Assembly: GCF_018143015.1 (NCBI RefSeq)
Contig: NC_054743.1
Location: 33,009,934 to 33,073,933, forward strand
Direction: 5' to 3'
DNA length: 64,000 nucleotides
Source: Lytechinus variegatus
Lineage: Eukaryota; Echinodermata; Echinoidea; Temnopleuroida; Toxopneustidae
The notes under the pieces were generated by a model, which was not told the DNA's origin, made no database searches, and worked only from the letters and a program-made list of their open reading frames with translations. Positions 11,255 to 23,319 of the stretch are shown one piece after another (the first letter of the stretch is position 1; each line of letters begins with the position of its first letter). The position numbers and the translations under genes are program-made.

Positions 11255-12980
11255 CTCACTGTACACCACAGGCGTTAGGGCTCACTGCACAGCAACCATT
11301 TGCCAACCTTGGGAGAGGCAACCTTTCCTCTAAATTTGCTGGTATGGCACTTCTATGAATTTGGGTTCCTGCAGTGGCACGATTCGATTGTGCAAATTCG
11401 TGGCAATGCGGGGCACGTCGTGCAAGAGTCAGCCTGGCTATAAGCCAGGCTGATGCCAGCCTGACACTTGCACGATTCTGTGTCACGCATTGGCACGACT
11501 CAAGTCGTGCGAGTGCGCAACTAGTCGTGAGCTAGCGTGAAGTGTGCGTAAACACGTCGTGACACGTCGTGACTGCGTGCCATGTTCAAAATTTTGGTCA
11601 CGACAAAATTTAGCGACCAGGTCGTGAACTATGCGTAAACTGTTCGTGAATTCGTCATGAACTCGTCGGGACGATGCGGGAGGATGCACGACAGTGCGTG
11701 GCAGTGCACGCCATGCCACGACTGTCACGAATAGTTCACGAACAGCTCACGTCGTGTTCACGAATAGTTCAGCGCGACACCGTCCGAATTGCGCAAACTC
11801 GTCGTGTCAATGCGCGAAATGCGTAAACTATGCGCAAACTATGCGTGAACTCGTCGTGCCAGTTCGTGTCAATGTGGACACTGACGGGCACACATTCGTG
11901 AACTCGTCGTGAACTTGTCATAAAATATACGTGAACAAGTCATAAACAGTGCGGGAGCCTCCCAGTTCGTGCCCCAAAATGGCACGACTTGCCACGACAA
12001 AATCGTGGCCAAAAGTCGTGCAAGTGTCAGCCTGGCTTGACACTTGCACGACTTTTGGCCACGATTTTGTCGTGGCAAGTCGTGCCATTGTGAGGCACGA
12101 GCTGGGCGTTGTGGCGTGCGCCTGTAATCCAAGCTATCTGGGGAAGTTACAGCCTGGCTTGACACTTGCACGACTTTTGGCCACGATTTTGTCGTGGCAA
12201 GTCGTGCCATTTTGAGGCACGAACTGGGAGGCTCCGGCAATGTTTACGACTTGTTCACGACAAGTTCACGAATGTGTGCCCGTCAGTGTGCACATTGACA
12301 CGAATTGGCACGAGTTCACGCATAATTTGCGCATAGTTTACGCACTTCCCGCATTGGCAAGACGAGTTTGCGCAATTCGGACGGTGTCGAGCTGAACTAT
12401 TCGTGAACACGACGTGAGCTGTTCGTGAACTATTTGTGACAGTCGTGGAATGGCGCGCACTGGCACGCATCGTCCCGACGAGTTCACGAACAGTTTGCGC
12501 ATAGTTCACGACCCGGTCGCTAAATTTTGTCGTGACCAAAATTTTGAACATTTCAAAATTCTCGTCCCGACATGGCACACAGTCACGACGTGTCAAGACG
12601 TGTTTACGCACACTGCACGCCAATTCACGACTATTTGCGCACTGGATCGACTTGAGTCGTGCCAATGCGTGACACAAAATCGTGCAAGTGTCAGGCTCGT
12701 GCTATGGTCCCGACATGTTCACGTCATATTCACGGAAGGTTTACGCATAGGCACGACATGTTTACGCAGTATTTACGAATAGTTCACGCACTGTCACATC
12801 ATTCCCTTCATCATCATTCATATTTGGGTATAAAATCGGACTAGATGCTGATTTGTGAATTCGGCGAACAATTCTGAGCCTTGCGGAATTATGCGTAAAC
12901 TATTCGTGAGCTAGTCGTGAACAAGTCGTGAATAGTCGTAGGCTAGTCGTGCGCTAGTGATGAAATGCCGCTCGTGTCAT
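11255..12980. repeat. Palindromic element made of GTCGTG/CACGAC words
   Basis: A 1.7 kb block of distinctive composition in which GTCGTG, CACGAC, GTTCACGA and TGCGTAAAC words recur dozens of times on both strands. It is a large imperfect palindrome. An arm near 11466-11640 (for example TTGGTCACGACAAAATTTAG) reappears inverted near 12510-12700. At its core, 11981-12030 is mirrored by the next 50 bp, and the mirrored unit is repeated at 12159-12208. Several ORFs run through it, but they are products of the repeated words. The likely identity is a non-autonomous DNA transposon or foldback with internal sub-repeats. Its terminal sequences and target duplication could not be fixed. Confidence 0.75.
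12111..12158 (+). repeat. 7SL-like/SINE head fragment inside the palindrome
   Basis: The 48-bp stretch GGGCGTTGTGGCGTGCGCCT..GGGGAAGTTAC nearly matches the head of the SINE at 40714-40905. It interrupts the GTCGTG palindrome between two copies of the same arm. The CCTGTAATCC.AGCTA pattern is characteristic of the 5' domain of 7SL RNA. Confidence 0.6.
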
Positions 12981-14390
12981 AAGAAATAAAGTAAAGAGAG
13001 GTTTACTCTGTAATTTTTTGAAGAATTATGCAGATTTTATATTCTCGCAGGAGATTGTTTAGTACAAAAGATCTTGAAGATATTGTCAGAAGATACTGTA
13101 ACTGTAAAACTTTGCATTCATTTGGAAGCAATCATAATAGAGGGTTTCGACTTATAAAATCCAATAAAACCCAAATCACTGTTGATTTGCTCATGGTAGG
13201 TGCATGATTCGCTTTACTCTTCAGACGATTAAAGGATTTTGATAATCAATACTATGATAAATGACAAATAATGACAAATAATTCTTGTAAATTTGCTCCT
13301 ACCGACAAGAAAGATTAAGAATATCTTTTCTTGACGTTGGGGTAATTTTTTATTAGATGATGGTGAATGTAAACCTTGTGGTTCAAATCGTTTAATCACA
13401 GGAGCTGAATTTTAACCCATTGCTTACTTAAACAGGGTGTTTCATGTATAGCCAATGGGAATCACAATATCCAGTAGTCAACAGGATAACTGTGCTAACG
13501 ACCCAAGTGTAGACGTGAATCACGTGATAGGTAACAAAACAATTTATTAGAAGCCAAAGAGCTGTATGCAATTTGCTAAAAAGTTCAAGATGGTTAATGT
13601 ATGGAGAAAAGGGAAATTAAAAAACAATACATTTATAGAAGTAGGGCCTAAGTATCATCGAGGGGAGATTTTTTTTTACTCGTTTAAGAGGGGTTTTACT
13701 TGCCTCATTTTGCGTCATTTGAATGCTTTATTGCAATATCAAATTGTAATGACGCTAGAAACATCTTCTGTTCACATGGCTCATGAGGATTCGGGAACTC
13801 TGTGGCTTTACGTTTCGCACCGATAAGAAAAGGTGTGGCTTCTTTTTGGTACCCCATCAATCGCTCGTGCATCGCTATGTATTTAAATTCCTGTTACACT
13901 TTCAGTCATTCACCTTTACTTGTTTACAAATTCTCCAATGTCATTTTACCATTCTCATTATACTTTCTAGAGCTTGGTTACTGGAATCCGGTTCAGGAAA
14001 GCAGTTTTGAAGATCGCTTTGCAAGCGTTCCCATGCACCTTATCGCCAGAAAGTGGTTTCTAATTCCACTTCACTTAAAGCGGTCTTGAAGCTACGGTAA
14101 CGCGTTCAGTGGGGTGACAAGTTTCGCGCGAAATTTCGAAACTGCAATGTTTACATTCCACACGCAGTGTGTGGAGTACCGCGCTCAAAATTCTTCCTGG
14201 AGAACGGTTGGGTCCTCACTCATCACGCTAAAACCAATTCAACGAGGCAAAGTGATCTTGAAATCTACCTCGCGAGGCGGTTTTTTCCTTTCTGAACCGG
14301 TTTGGAAGATCAATCGCTTCCAAGACCGCTTCGAGTGTTCTCATTACACGTTAAACAAGTTTTCACTGATCTGCTGATATGAACTGGTTT
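12981..14390. other. Intergenic with unclassified repeat-like sequence
   Basis: No gene seen. The part from about 13960 to 14390 has repeated words (GGTTTGGAAGATC, GATCGCTTTGCAAGCG, GAACCGGTTT) suggesting another inverted-repeat transposon. I could not find both ends. ORFs here are short, overlapping and without recognisable domains. Confidence 0.4.
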
Positions 14391-16017
14391 AAGGAAGGTA
14401 ATAAGAACGGGGTCTAAAAATTTCACCCTTCTCCCGATTACCATTTAACACTTAAAACACTGACCATGAAGACCAACCCTCAGTGACATCATCTAACTTC
14501 AAGGAACAAAAGTTCTAAGAACTATACTATCAATTACCACAGTCACTCGTCACCCTTTATACCATCCTTCAAATTCATATCCATTTCGCTTAATTGCTAC
14601 CCCGTTTCATTCAGTTTGAGTCGGCTTCCATCTGAAATGTGTAGGCCTACACGTTGTATGGTAAATTGAACTCATCTATGAAATGTCCAACTAGTTGTGA
14701 TGCAGGCTTGGTTAACCTAAAGTGGAGAGACAATGTCGAAGTTATCATGAAAAATTTGGTATTGGTCAACTGGAACATGATGGCAAACATGATCAACGAA
14801 GTCCTTGAAAGGACTTACAGCTTTTGAACCCCGGATCTATGACCTAAATACTACTTCACAGGCATCGACAAATACAATCCATAATGTGCTCTTCGAATTT
14901 AGCTTCTTCTTGTTTCCAGTTTGGATAGCAAATAAATCAATTTTTAATGACTCTAGATCTGAGATTGATTCAGCTGTTTAAGTTGATGATTGCAAATTGT
15001 TTAAATATTTGCTTAACTTTTGATCACCAAGTTCTAAGTAAATCTTGTTTGGACACGTTGTACCGTAAGTATTCCGTATACTGTACATACTACAGCTCAT
15101 GTACTTGTTAATAAAAAATATCTTAACCCAACAATATTATGTAAACGTCTAACAACTATATAGGTAAATTAACGGTACCAACATTTAATCATTTCCATCT
15201 CTCTGTACATAGTCACACGACATGGCATTTCATGAGTGTTAACATCACATTTTGCCAAGTTTAAAAAAAATACATTTTGATACAACTAATTCAGTATATA
15301 TTTCATTTTAAACCCGATCTTGTTGATATATAGATACATAACTTAAGTCAACATTAGACCATGAACCTACTAGACAAACAAATCAAGAGTATAAGCGAAT
15401 AATACAGGAGCGAATGAACTACCCCGATGATGTATTATGATTGTTTAATAATATTAGCCAATGAAATCAGGAAGACAATCTAATAGTCAATGTACCAAAA
15501 CTGGTGTCAACGTAAAAATGATCTTTTAGAGGATATATTTTTCCAGCTGATGTTTCAAACTCACATCTTACAATAAGTATAAAATATGCACTCCTTTATC
15601 ATCTTTGTATTATAGCTTATGATAATAATAAGTAGCATATTCATGTCTTTACATGTCTATTCTTAATATATCCTATATCGTGTATATTTCATTTACTATA
15701 TCATCAGATAGACAAAAGAGGAAAATTCCATGGTCGGTCTATTTTCAAATATTTCTACAAATCTGAGGTTTACGATAAAATGGAACATAGATTAATAGCA
15801 AAGAATATGAGGGATTTTATACAAATTGTTGCAGTTTTACCAATTAAGCTTATCGAGTTTTTTTGCAAATGAGTTGTTTGATTAGAGTTGCAGAAAAATA
15901 CTTTCCATTTGATCTAACAGGTTCTACGATTAGGCCATATTCGATTTATTGTAGGTCTATGATTCGGGTGGGTGGGGGGTCCGATGTCCCACAATCTAGA
16001 AGATAAAGATAAAGGAG
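14391..16017. other. Intergenic with empty insertion site
   Basis: Matches 1614-3944. Near 15225-15240 it carries the unoccupied target of the MITE at 2604-3160. No coding sequence is visible. Confidence 0.6.
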
Positions 16018-16300
16018 ATTGTGGGGTGTCGTGGTCCATCGGTTAAGACTCTCGCCCTAGAATCTAAAGGACGTCGGTTCGATTCCAAGCCATCGCGTGT
16101 TTTCCTTCAACAAGAAATTTACCCACATTATGCTGCACTCAACCCAAGTGAGGTAAATGGGTACCGACAGGAAGTAACCCCTAAAAAGCTGTGCGCACCG
16201 AAATCGGTAGACTTGCTAAGCCGTGTGTGCGATATATAGGAGCGCCTTCAGCACCTAGCGAGGATACGTACGTGCTCTATACAAATCCTATTTTATCTTT
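16018..16300 (+). mobile_element. tRNA-derived SINE, duplicate copy
   Basis: Same SINE as at 3945-4222 in the same context. It keeps the tRNA-like head with GGTTCGATTCC and the TGCTGCACTCAACCCAAGTG body. Directly after it (near 16310) lies the empty TA site corresponding to elements A and B. Confidence 0.8.
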
Positions 16301-16616
16301 TTTAATTCATTTTTATATATAAACATCATTTTCCCTGAGCTTCTTCAATTTATAATCACCAAATACTACAAGCAACTGTGAAGATTTTGTTTCGTAATAT
16401 TGTCTGACAATACTTGTCTAAAAATATGAAATATTGCTTGCAAAGTTCTTGAAATCACCATATTGCCCAGACAAAGTCTACCCTTAGGATGGACACTTGG
16501 CAGGTTGAGTCATCTAACATATCGGACTTGGACAAATGTAATATTAAAAATAATTTCTAATGAAAATTATACAGTTATCATCATGACCATGGCACATTCT
16601 GTAATGGTTCCCATGT

Positions 16617-17564
16617 TCATAGTAGGCCAAGTCCAACGGGGCTGTATATGTAGACATCCCCTTCAGCGTCCTCATGGATTACAATGCGATTCGAGTTCAA
16701 CCAAACAAAGGTTGGGTGGGTCACTGCAGCCTTATGGAAACTCAGAATCCTCTCCGCCGACAATTCTAAAGTTGGTTCGACATATTTGAAGGTATCCACA
16801 GCATAGTCATCATGGCTTTGGTCTCTGTACAGGACAAGAATGGTATCATCGGCCTTGTTGACAGAGATTCCTCGTACATCCCTGCCATTGAAGTCTGGCG
16901 GGTGAAGGTGTCGTACGGCTTTGACTGTAGCTTCTGATAGACTGAAGATACAGATGTCCTTACCATGCTTACCTTCAGAACTGCACTTTGTCACGATTGC
17001 GATGCGCCCATCGTTCATGGCATGCATATCGTGGATTTCCAAATGTCCAGCTCCATATTCAGGGCAGGGATCAGCTATTCTCTCAGTAACCCTGGTAAGG
17101 CTCCAATCTGTTGGATCAATTCGATAGATAGTAGATGACTGGTACTCAGCACCAATCAGCATGGCATCGGTGTCCAATGTCAACACGGTTAGGAAGATAG
17201 ATTTCGTAGCATCTTGCAATTTGATGGTTTTGATAGTTTTCCATTTAAATTGCCTGAAGTTTTTGATGATAACGACTTTGCCATCAGTGGTGCCGCATGC
17301 AACGATCTCATCACTTCCTAGATGGGCCAGAGGAACACAACGGAATATGTTTAGATCTGCATGAGACGTTGTATCTCTTGTCGTGCTAACCACTCTAGCC
17401 GTTTCTCTATTTTTAATGTTAGTGGTAAAAATAGGCCTATTAGTTCGAGTTCGACCTTCCTTCAGAACCACAGTGTGGTCATCTTTTGATCCGATCAGGA
17501 AATGATCTTTTCCTGTTCGTATGGTGTCGGACAGTTTCCACGTTACTTCTGCTGCAGCTGCCAT
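16617..17564 (-). CDS. Predicted beta-propeller protein, paralogue 2
   Basis: An intact 315-residue single-exon ORF, the duplicate of 6370-7317 with no indels. The ATG context (ACAATGG) and stop position are conserved. Of 33 amino acid differences, seven lie in one short stretch (about residues 106-123: FKWKTIKTIKLQDATKSIF here against FEWEIIKTIQLPNATKSIV in paralogue 1). By rough hand count there are about 18 synonymous and somewhat over 33 non-synonymous changes, giving dN/dS near 0.6. That is constrained but relaxed. The predicted role is the same: a soluble, probably six-bladed propeller acting as a binding platform. Both copies staying open suggests both are genes rather than one being a pseudogene. 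Confidence 0.85.
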   Translation of the reverse strand: MAAAAEVTWKLSDTIRTGKDHFLIGSKDDHTVVLKEGRTRTNRPIFTTNIKNRETARVVSTTRDTTSHADLNIFRCVPLAHLGSDEIVACGTTDGKVVIIKNFRQFKWKTIKTIKLQDATKSIFLTVLTLDTDAMLIGAEYQSSTIYRIDPTDWSLTRVTERIADPCPEYGAGHLEIHDMHAMNDGRIAIVTKCSSEGKHGKDICIFSLSEATVKAVRHLHPPDFNGRDVRGISVNKADDTILVLYRDQSHDDYAVDTFKYVEPTLELSAERILSFHKAAVTHPTFVWLNSNRIVIHEDAEGDVYIYSPVGLGLL

Positions 17565-18370
17565 TGTTCATTACTTAAACGAATAATGATAAGGGTCTCT
17601 ATTTCTACATGTTTAAAATTGTAGCCTTTTCATTTTCATGTTTTAGTACCTGTGGTAAATTCATGGCAGTTTGTTATTCTGCCTTCATGCATATTTTAAT
17701 AAAGAATATCATGTTAAGACTTGTATAATGAAGAGAGAACATGTCTAATGCATTGCATATATGAGAGACAATGGATGAACCTTGGAATATGATTTCGAGT
17801 TATCTATGTCCCAGAAGAACAAACTGACTCAAACAGAGAAAGAGGTCAAGCTGTTCTGAAATGTGTGTGTGTGTGTGTGGGGGGGGGGGCATCAGCAAGG
17901 GAACAAATAGACCGAGCCAACAAAGCGAATGAGGGGTAGGGGAAATGGGCATCCCCCGGTAGCTCCCATTACAGGAAACCATTTTTGAATTTCTTGCTTG
18001 AAATATTGCAATATAGTTTATATTTTCCATGTTTGTCGACTTCCAAACGCTTCTTTTGTTCTTGCGAGAAGCAGAACAGCCAGGAAGATAAACTTTAGAT
18101 CTTTGAGAAATAGGGGTGGGGCATATGCCCGTCTATCACCTGTTGGCTCTTTTCATTTAAATGTTATACAAAGGAAAAATGGGGAAAGAGTGATTGGAGA
18201 CATGAGAGGAAAAGTGCACACACACGATCACACACAGTTGTGCACCCACTCACATGCGCACATCCCCACACGCCAGAGAAGAGGAGTGAAACTGGGAGAA
18301 GACGGACAGAAATAGCGCAGATATTATTTGGTATACTCTACTACGCTTAACACTTGGTATCTTATCATTA
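17565..18370. other. Intergenic, upstream of beta-propeller gene 2
   Basis: Duplicate of 7318-8121, with (TG)n-G-run microsatellite at 17861-17889 and a CA-rich stretch near 18215-18275. No gene seen. Confidence 0.55.
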
Positions 18371-18582
18371 CACTGGCTGTAACCGAGTCAGGCACCCAAG
18401 CCTTCGAGGATTTTTTTCCTACCGGAACCGGGTACCCGTTCACTTCACCTGGGTTGAGTGCAATGTTGGTAAATTTCTTACTGAAGGAAAACACGTAAGC
18501 CATAGTTGAGAATCGAACCCACGTTGTGCATGCACGGTCCCTCAGATTGAAAGACAAGAGTCTTAAGCTACACCACATTGAC
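18371..18582 (-). mobile_element. tRNA-derived SINE, duplicate copy, minus strand
   Basis: Counterpart of 8122-8337, slightly shorter, with the same tRNA-like head and TGAAGTGAACGGGTACCCGG body read on the minus strand. Confidence 0.78.
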
Positions 18583-19242
18583 GAATATGAAAGAGAGAGA
18601 GAGGGAGAGGGGGTAGGGGAGAGGGGGATTGGCTAAAAAGGTAAAGGGGTTAAGGGGAATGAAAATTTTAAATGCGACGGGAAAAAAATCTTTATTTTCT
18701 TGTTCATATATTGGAAATCAATGTTTTGTTTTGAAAGTAAGAAAATTTGATGATTAGAATCATGGACTATGTTATCATATTATTTTGAAGATCTCTCATT
18801 TCCGAAAATACAATTTTAGTGTCATATGAAGTTTCTTTACATACAAACTCTTTCCCGTACAGAATCACATACTGTATTATTCATTTGGGAGCCATTTAAA
18901 AAAAGTAACATTTTATTTTGAGACGCACAGTTTGAACTGCACATCGAACCAGCAACCTACCAGTCATTATGCGGTGATTCTAATCTAGTCTCCATGAACA
19001 TCGGAATGCATAAGTTAAACAGAGAAAAACGATCGTTGACTATCGTTGTTAATTGCTCCTAACAATTCGACAATAATTGGTGACATTCTCGGATCTTGGT
19101 TAGGAATGATTAGTTTGTCTGAACGACAAAAGCAAATTATGGCTTTGACCTTCCCATCCATGTAAAATTATTTGACACCTATGCTAGCAACTTTGGATTT
19201 CATAAAAGCACATTCGCTGGAAAGTTCAGCTTTACTTTCTAG
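18583..19242. other. Intergenic, no gene seen
   Basis: Duplicate of 8338-9024, starting with a short GA microsatellite. No ORF or structure of note. Confidence 0.5.
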
Positions 19243-20206
19243 TGTAACACGCGGAAACTGATGTAGAAAGATGACACACGACACCATTCCTTGTGTTTCG
19301 GTTCGTTTAATATCGATGAGTCGTTATATACAAAATTCCCAAATTTCCAAGTACAGGAACAAAAGATAAAGAAATAAAAAACCTGCAAAAACCAATAAGA
19401 ATAAAACAATTAAATAGAATGATAATAATGTTTGAAAAATGCACAAAATAGAAATACGCACATATTTGCTTGTGACTCTAAGATAAAACATTCATCAATA
19501 TGACGTCAAGTAGACTTGTAATAATAAATGATAAACATGTTGTCTATATCCATTCGTTAAAACGTATTCAATATTGCCTGAATTCAACTCATCTAATCAC
19601 AAATTCAGTTCCTCCATCGTTATGGATAACTCTTCCAACAAATAAATGTAATACATCCATTAAGTGAAATTTACCAAACAACAATTAAAATATACCAACA
19701 AATTAGCATTGAAATACAGTGGTTTATAAATGATAACCACTCACCCTGGCAATCTGGCCTAGAGGACCATATTTCCTCTCGTGATAGCCTCACCCGCTAC
19801 ACGAATGTCATGTCAAATATCTTTAAAAGGAAAGTAACAATTATTACACATAGTAAGTAATCGTTGTGACCCTTTACTCTGAAAACACAAAACTGAAACA
19901 TTGAATTTACAATTCAATAACCAAAATCTTCAACTCTAAAGATCATTTTACTAAATTGTCTCACTATAAGATTAAAACCGAACACATTTTATGTTTATAA
20001 CTACATACTACAATCAAGTATACAAGTACAAGTAATTAATATAAAATATCACAAAAATCATCTGAAGTGACAAAGACAGATGCACAACTAATTAATTATT
20101 TAATTCACAAAACCCCTTCAAATTAAGACAAATATGCTATGCTAGCATAGATACTTTAATATAACCTAACCTCTTATTTTTAACAAAAAAATACATTGTT
20201 AACCAA
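19243..20206 (-). mobile_element. Truncated 3' LTR of the element
   Basis: Begins TGTAACACGCGG and matches the right LTR until AACCAACT at 20206, where about 450 bp (its U3 start, in minus orientation) are missing. Any polypurine tract would have been lost with it. Confidence 0.75.
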
Positions 20207-20756
20207 CTACGAATAACAGACCATTATATAATTATAGCCAGTAAAGCAATCACTACAATGTCATCCTTAAACCTCCCAAAATATACCTACTTATACTTCA
20301 AGCTGATTCAAACTTTTAAAGAATTACAAGACAATAAACAAATAACAATTACTAGATGTGTCCCCAAATCTTATCAATTTCCAATTGAACAATGGTTCAC
20401 CAATATAACATACTGAAATATCTCATAATTTATGACTAATTCTCTCAACTACCACTGCGTCCTTTCCGGCCTCGAAAGGTTAACAGAAAAACAAAGGTTA
20501 AAGGACAAACCTTACTGCCCCAATAGTCACTCCAGTATCCCTCTAATGCAATCCCGGTCTCCGATTGAGGTTCTCGAAATTAACATTGATACTTTATCCT
20601 GACTAAACCTAGCAGTACTCCTAGCCAAATCCCAGTTACAAATCAGAAAGATCAGCATATTACAATATGATAAGCATTATAACACACAAACACATGAAAG
20701 TAAAACACTTTCATCAACATGTGGGCTCCCCTACTTTTTCAAAAGTAGCCCCTTAA
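20207..20756. other. Internal region of the LTR element, left part
   Basis: AT-rich, stop-laden in all frames, with no retroviral-type motif visible. Confidence 0.5.
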
Positions 20757-21253
20757 AGGGGAAGTTCACCCTGAAGAAAACTTTGTTGTAAAAATAGCAG
20801 AAAAAATAGTAAAAAATATTGGTGAAGGTTTGAGGAAAATCCGTTAAAGAGTAAGAAAGTTATTAGAGTTCAAAGTTTTGGATTTGTGACGTCATAAACA
20901 AGCAGCTGCCCCATGTGTTATATAATATAAAATGCATGAATTTCAAATTTTTTATGGTTCCTGATGACTTAATTTTGTTTTCTATTCATGATCGGGTGTG
21001 AAATGATTGGTCTATTGATATAAAAAAGGTACAGTGAAAACCATTTTCAATTTTCTGAGAAAATGACATTTCATTGATTTTTTACCATTCGCTATGTAGA
21101 AATGCTGCTCGCATATGACGTCACAAATCAAATAATTGAAATTCTAATAACTTTTTAATTATTTGATGAATTTTTCTCAGACCTTCGGCAATATTTTTTA
21201 TTATTTTTTCTGCTATTTTTACAATAAACTTTGTGTCAGGGTGAACTTCCCCT
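20757..21253. mobile_element. piggyBac-like MITE with TTAA target
   Basis: Begins AGGGGAAGTTCACCCTGA and ends TCAGGGTGAACTTCCCCT, with the inverted similarity continuing roughly 100 bp inward (GTAAAAATAGCAGAAAAAAT on the left and its mirror on the right). TTAA flanks both sides (20753-20756 and 21254-21257). There is no transposase. A TTAA duplication is the piggyBac signature. It is nested inside the LTR element. Confidence 0.88.
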
Positions 21254-21885
21254 TTAAACTATCAAATACACATTCTGGATCAAACAATTACCATTAATTC
21301 ACGCCATAGCTTAATTAAACCGAATATTAATCAAGATCCAAAACAAAAATTAAAAAGTTAACAAACTGAAAGTATCAGACAAAGAAACGCCTCAACTTTT
21401 CATTAGTTAATCATGTTTGCCAAACCCAGAGCTTCTCTGCACATACTGTACTCCCTCCTATCAACATATAAAATACTGGTGTCTCTGGCCTCCTACACCC
21501 CAATGTGTGGTTCCCATCCAACCAGCCAAAATTACATAAGAAAGGGGGCATGGACCGTTCCAAAACACAGCATTACCATGACAACACAAAATTAACCTTC
21601 AACAGTACTCAGTATTCCCTTGACCAAAGCCATTTGATCTGAAAACTCTTACAGGGTATCTCATAAAATACCTTCCCACTAGTATAAATCCCTATCAAAT
21701 ACATTGTAGCCTCATATTACTTTCAAACAAACTACACTTTGGCTACAGCATTCACACTATGCACACACACACAAATACATCTTAAACTTAACGCTACGTT
21801 CATATTTACAAATCAAGATGTCCACGGATGAGCTCCTCAGAGTGTCAGGGTTTGAACTTGGTTGTGTATCCAACGACGAACATCG

Positions 21886-21903
21886 ATCCTGCCGACTACG
21901 CCA
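21886..21903 (-). other. Primer-binding site matching tRNA-Ser 3' end
   Basis: On the minus strand, three bases after the LTR, the sequence reads TGGCGTAGTCGGCAGGAT. This is the exact complement of a tRNA 3' end ATCCTGCCGACTACG plus CCA, which I recognise as the acceptor and T-arm of eukaryotic tRNA-Ser. It fixes the orientation of the element. Confidence 0.8.
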
Positions 21904-21906
21904 CTT

Positions 21907-23319
21907 TGTAACACGCGGAAACTGATGTAGAAAGATGACACACGACACCATTCCTTGTGTTTCGGTTCGTTTAATATCGATGAGTCGTTATATACAAAAT
22001 TCCCAAATTTCCAAGTACAGGAACAAAATATATAGAAATAAAAACCTGCAAAAACCAATAAGAATGAAACAATTAAATAGAATGATAATAATGTTTGAAA
22101 AATGCACAAAATAGAAATATGCACATATTTGCTTGAGACTCTAAGATAAAACATTCATCAATATAACGTCAAGTAGACTCGTAATAATAAATGATAAACA
22201 TGTTGTCTATATCCATTCGTTAAAACGCATTCAATTTTGCCTGAATTCAACTCATCTAATCACAAATTCAGTTCCGCCATCGTTACGGATAACTCTTCCA
22301 ATAAATAAATGTAATACATCCATTAAGTGAAATTTACCAAATAACAATTAAAATATACCAACAAATTAGCATTGAAATACAGTGGTTTATAAATGATAAC
22401 CACTCACCCTGGCAATCTGGCCTAGAGGACCGTATTTCCTCTCGTGATAGCCTCACCCGCTACACGAATGTCATGTCAAATACCTTTAAAAGGAAAGTAA
22501 CAATTATTACACATAGTAAGTAATCGTTGTGACCCTTTACTCTGAAAACACAAAACTGGAACATTGAATTTACAATTCAATAACCAAAATCTTCAACTCT
22601 AAAGATCATTTTACTAAATTGTCTCACTATAAGATTAAAACCGAACACATTTTATGTTTATAACTACATACTACAATCAAGTATACAAGTACAAGTAATT
22701 AATATAAAATATCACAAAAATCATCCGAAGTGACAAAGACAGATGCACAACTAATTAATTTTTTTTAATTCACAAAACCCCTTCAAATTAAGACAAATAT
22801 GCTATGCTAGCATAGATACTTTGATACAACCTAACCTCTCATTCCAAACAATAGAAAATACATTGTTAACCAACTTTATAAACTATTGTTCAAAACTAAC
22901 AGAATTGACAAAATTAGATAAATATCTTACCTATAATTCTGACCCAAAAATGAAGAAGCCTCTCTGCCTGCCCCATAAATGGGGTGCAGTGCAGGAGTGA
23001 ATTGGAGCAAAATCCTCTCTCCCTTTTATGCAGATATCACTCTCCATTCACAGATGCTAAGCCTTGACCATAATGATCTACGTCATATAAGCTCATAGCT
23101 CTGGAATGTGATGTTTTGACCCAAAGACCATTCAGCATCACTTTTACCCAGAAAGAGTGTGAATCATACTTCTTAAAAAGCATGAAGATTGATAAACATC
23201 CCTACTTTCTATTAATTCCTGTGCACTTCCTATAAAGGCATCTATATACTTACAGACAAATGATTAAGAGTAATGAAATATATGAATTTTCAATAAACAG
23301 TTAATTTTGACCTGTTACA
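21907..23319 (-). mobile_element. Complete LTR (5' LTR of the element)
   Basis: A 1413-bp unit with short inverted termini TGTAACA..TGTTACA, the usual TG..CA form. It is alignable with 9025-10374 and 19243-20206. A small inverted word TATGCTAGCATA lies near 22800. It sits directly upstream of the THAP exon remnant. Confidence 0.82.

Larger units (their letters stand above)
14391..20206. repeat. Segmental duplication, copy B
   Basis: Collinear with 1614-10374. It lacks three transposon insertions of copy A and contains the second beta-propeller gene, the same two SINEs and the left part of the LTR element. Similarity to copy A ends at 20206 inside the LTR. Confidence 0.9.
19243..23319 (-). 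mobile_element. Non-coding LTR retroelement remnant, minus strand
   Basis: Two related LTRs in the same orientation (19243-20206 truncated; 21907-23319 complete) enclose a 1.7 kb internal region without gag or pol coding. A primer-binding site next to the right LTR shows that transcription ran right to left, so the right LTR is the 5' LTR. The internal region also holds a TTAA-flanked MITE. The flanks TCTAG (left) and CTCAC (right) are not a target duplication, so the present arrangement probably arose by recombination or deletion between copies. It is non-autonomous and inactive. Confidence 0.75.

Noticed and set aside
11256..12782. Several overlapping ORFs on both strands (76-140 codons)
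   Set aside because: They arise from the repeated GTCGTG/CACGAC words of a palindromic element; translations repeat the same phrases and show no domain.
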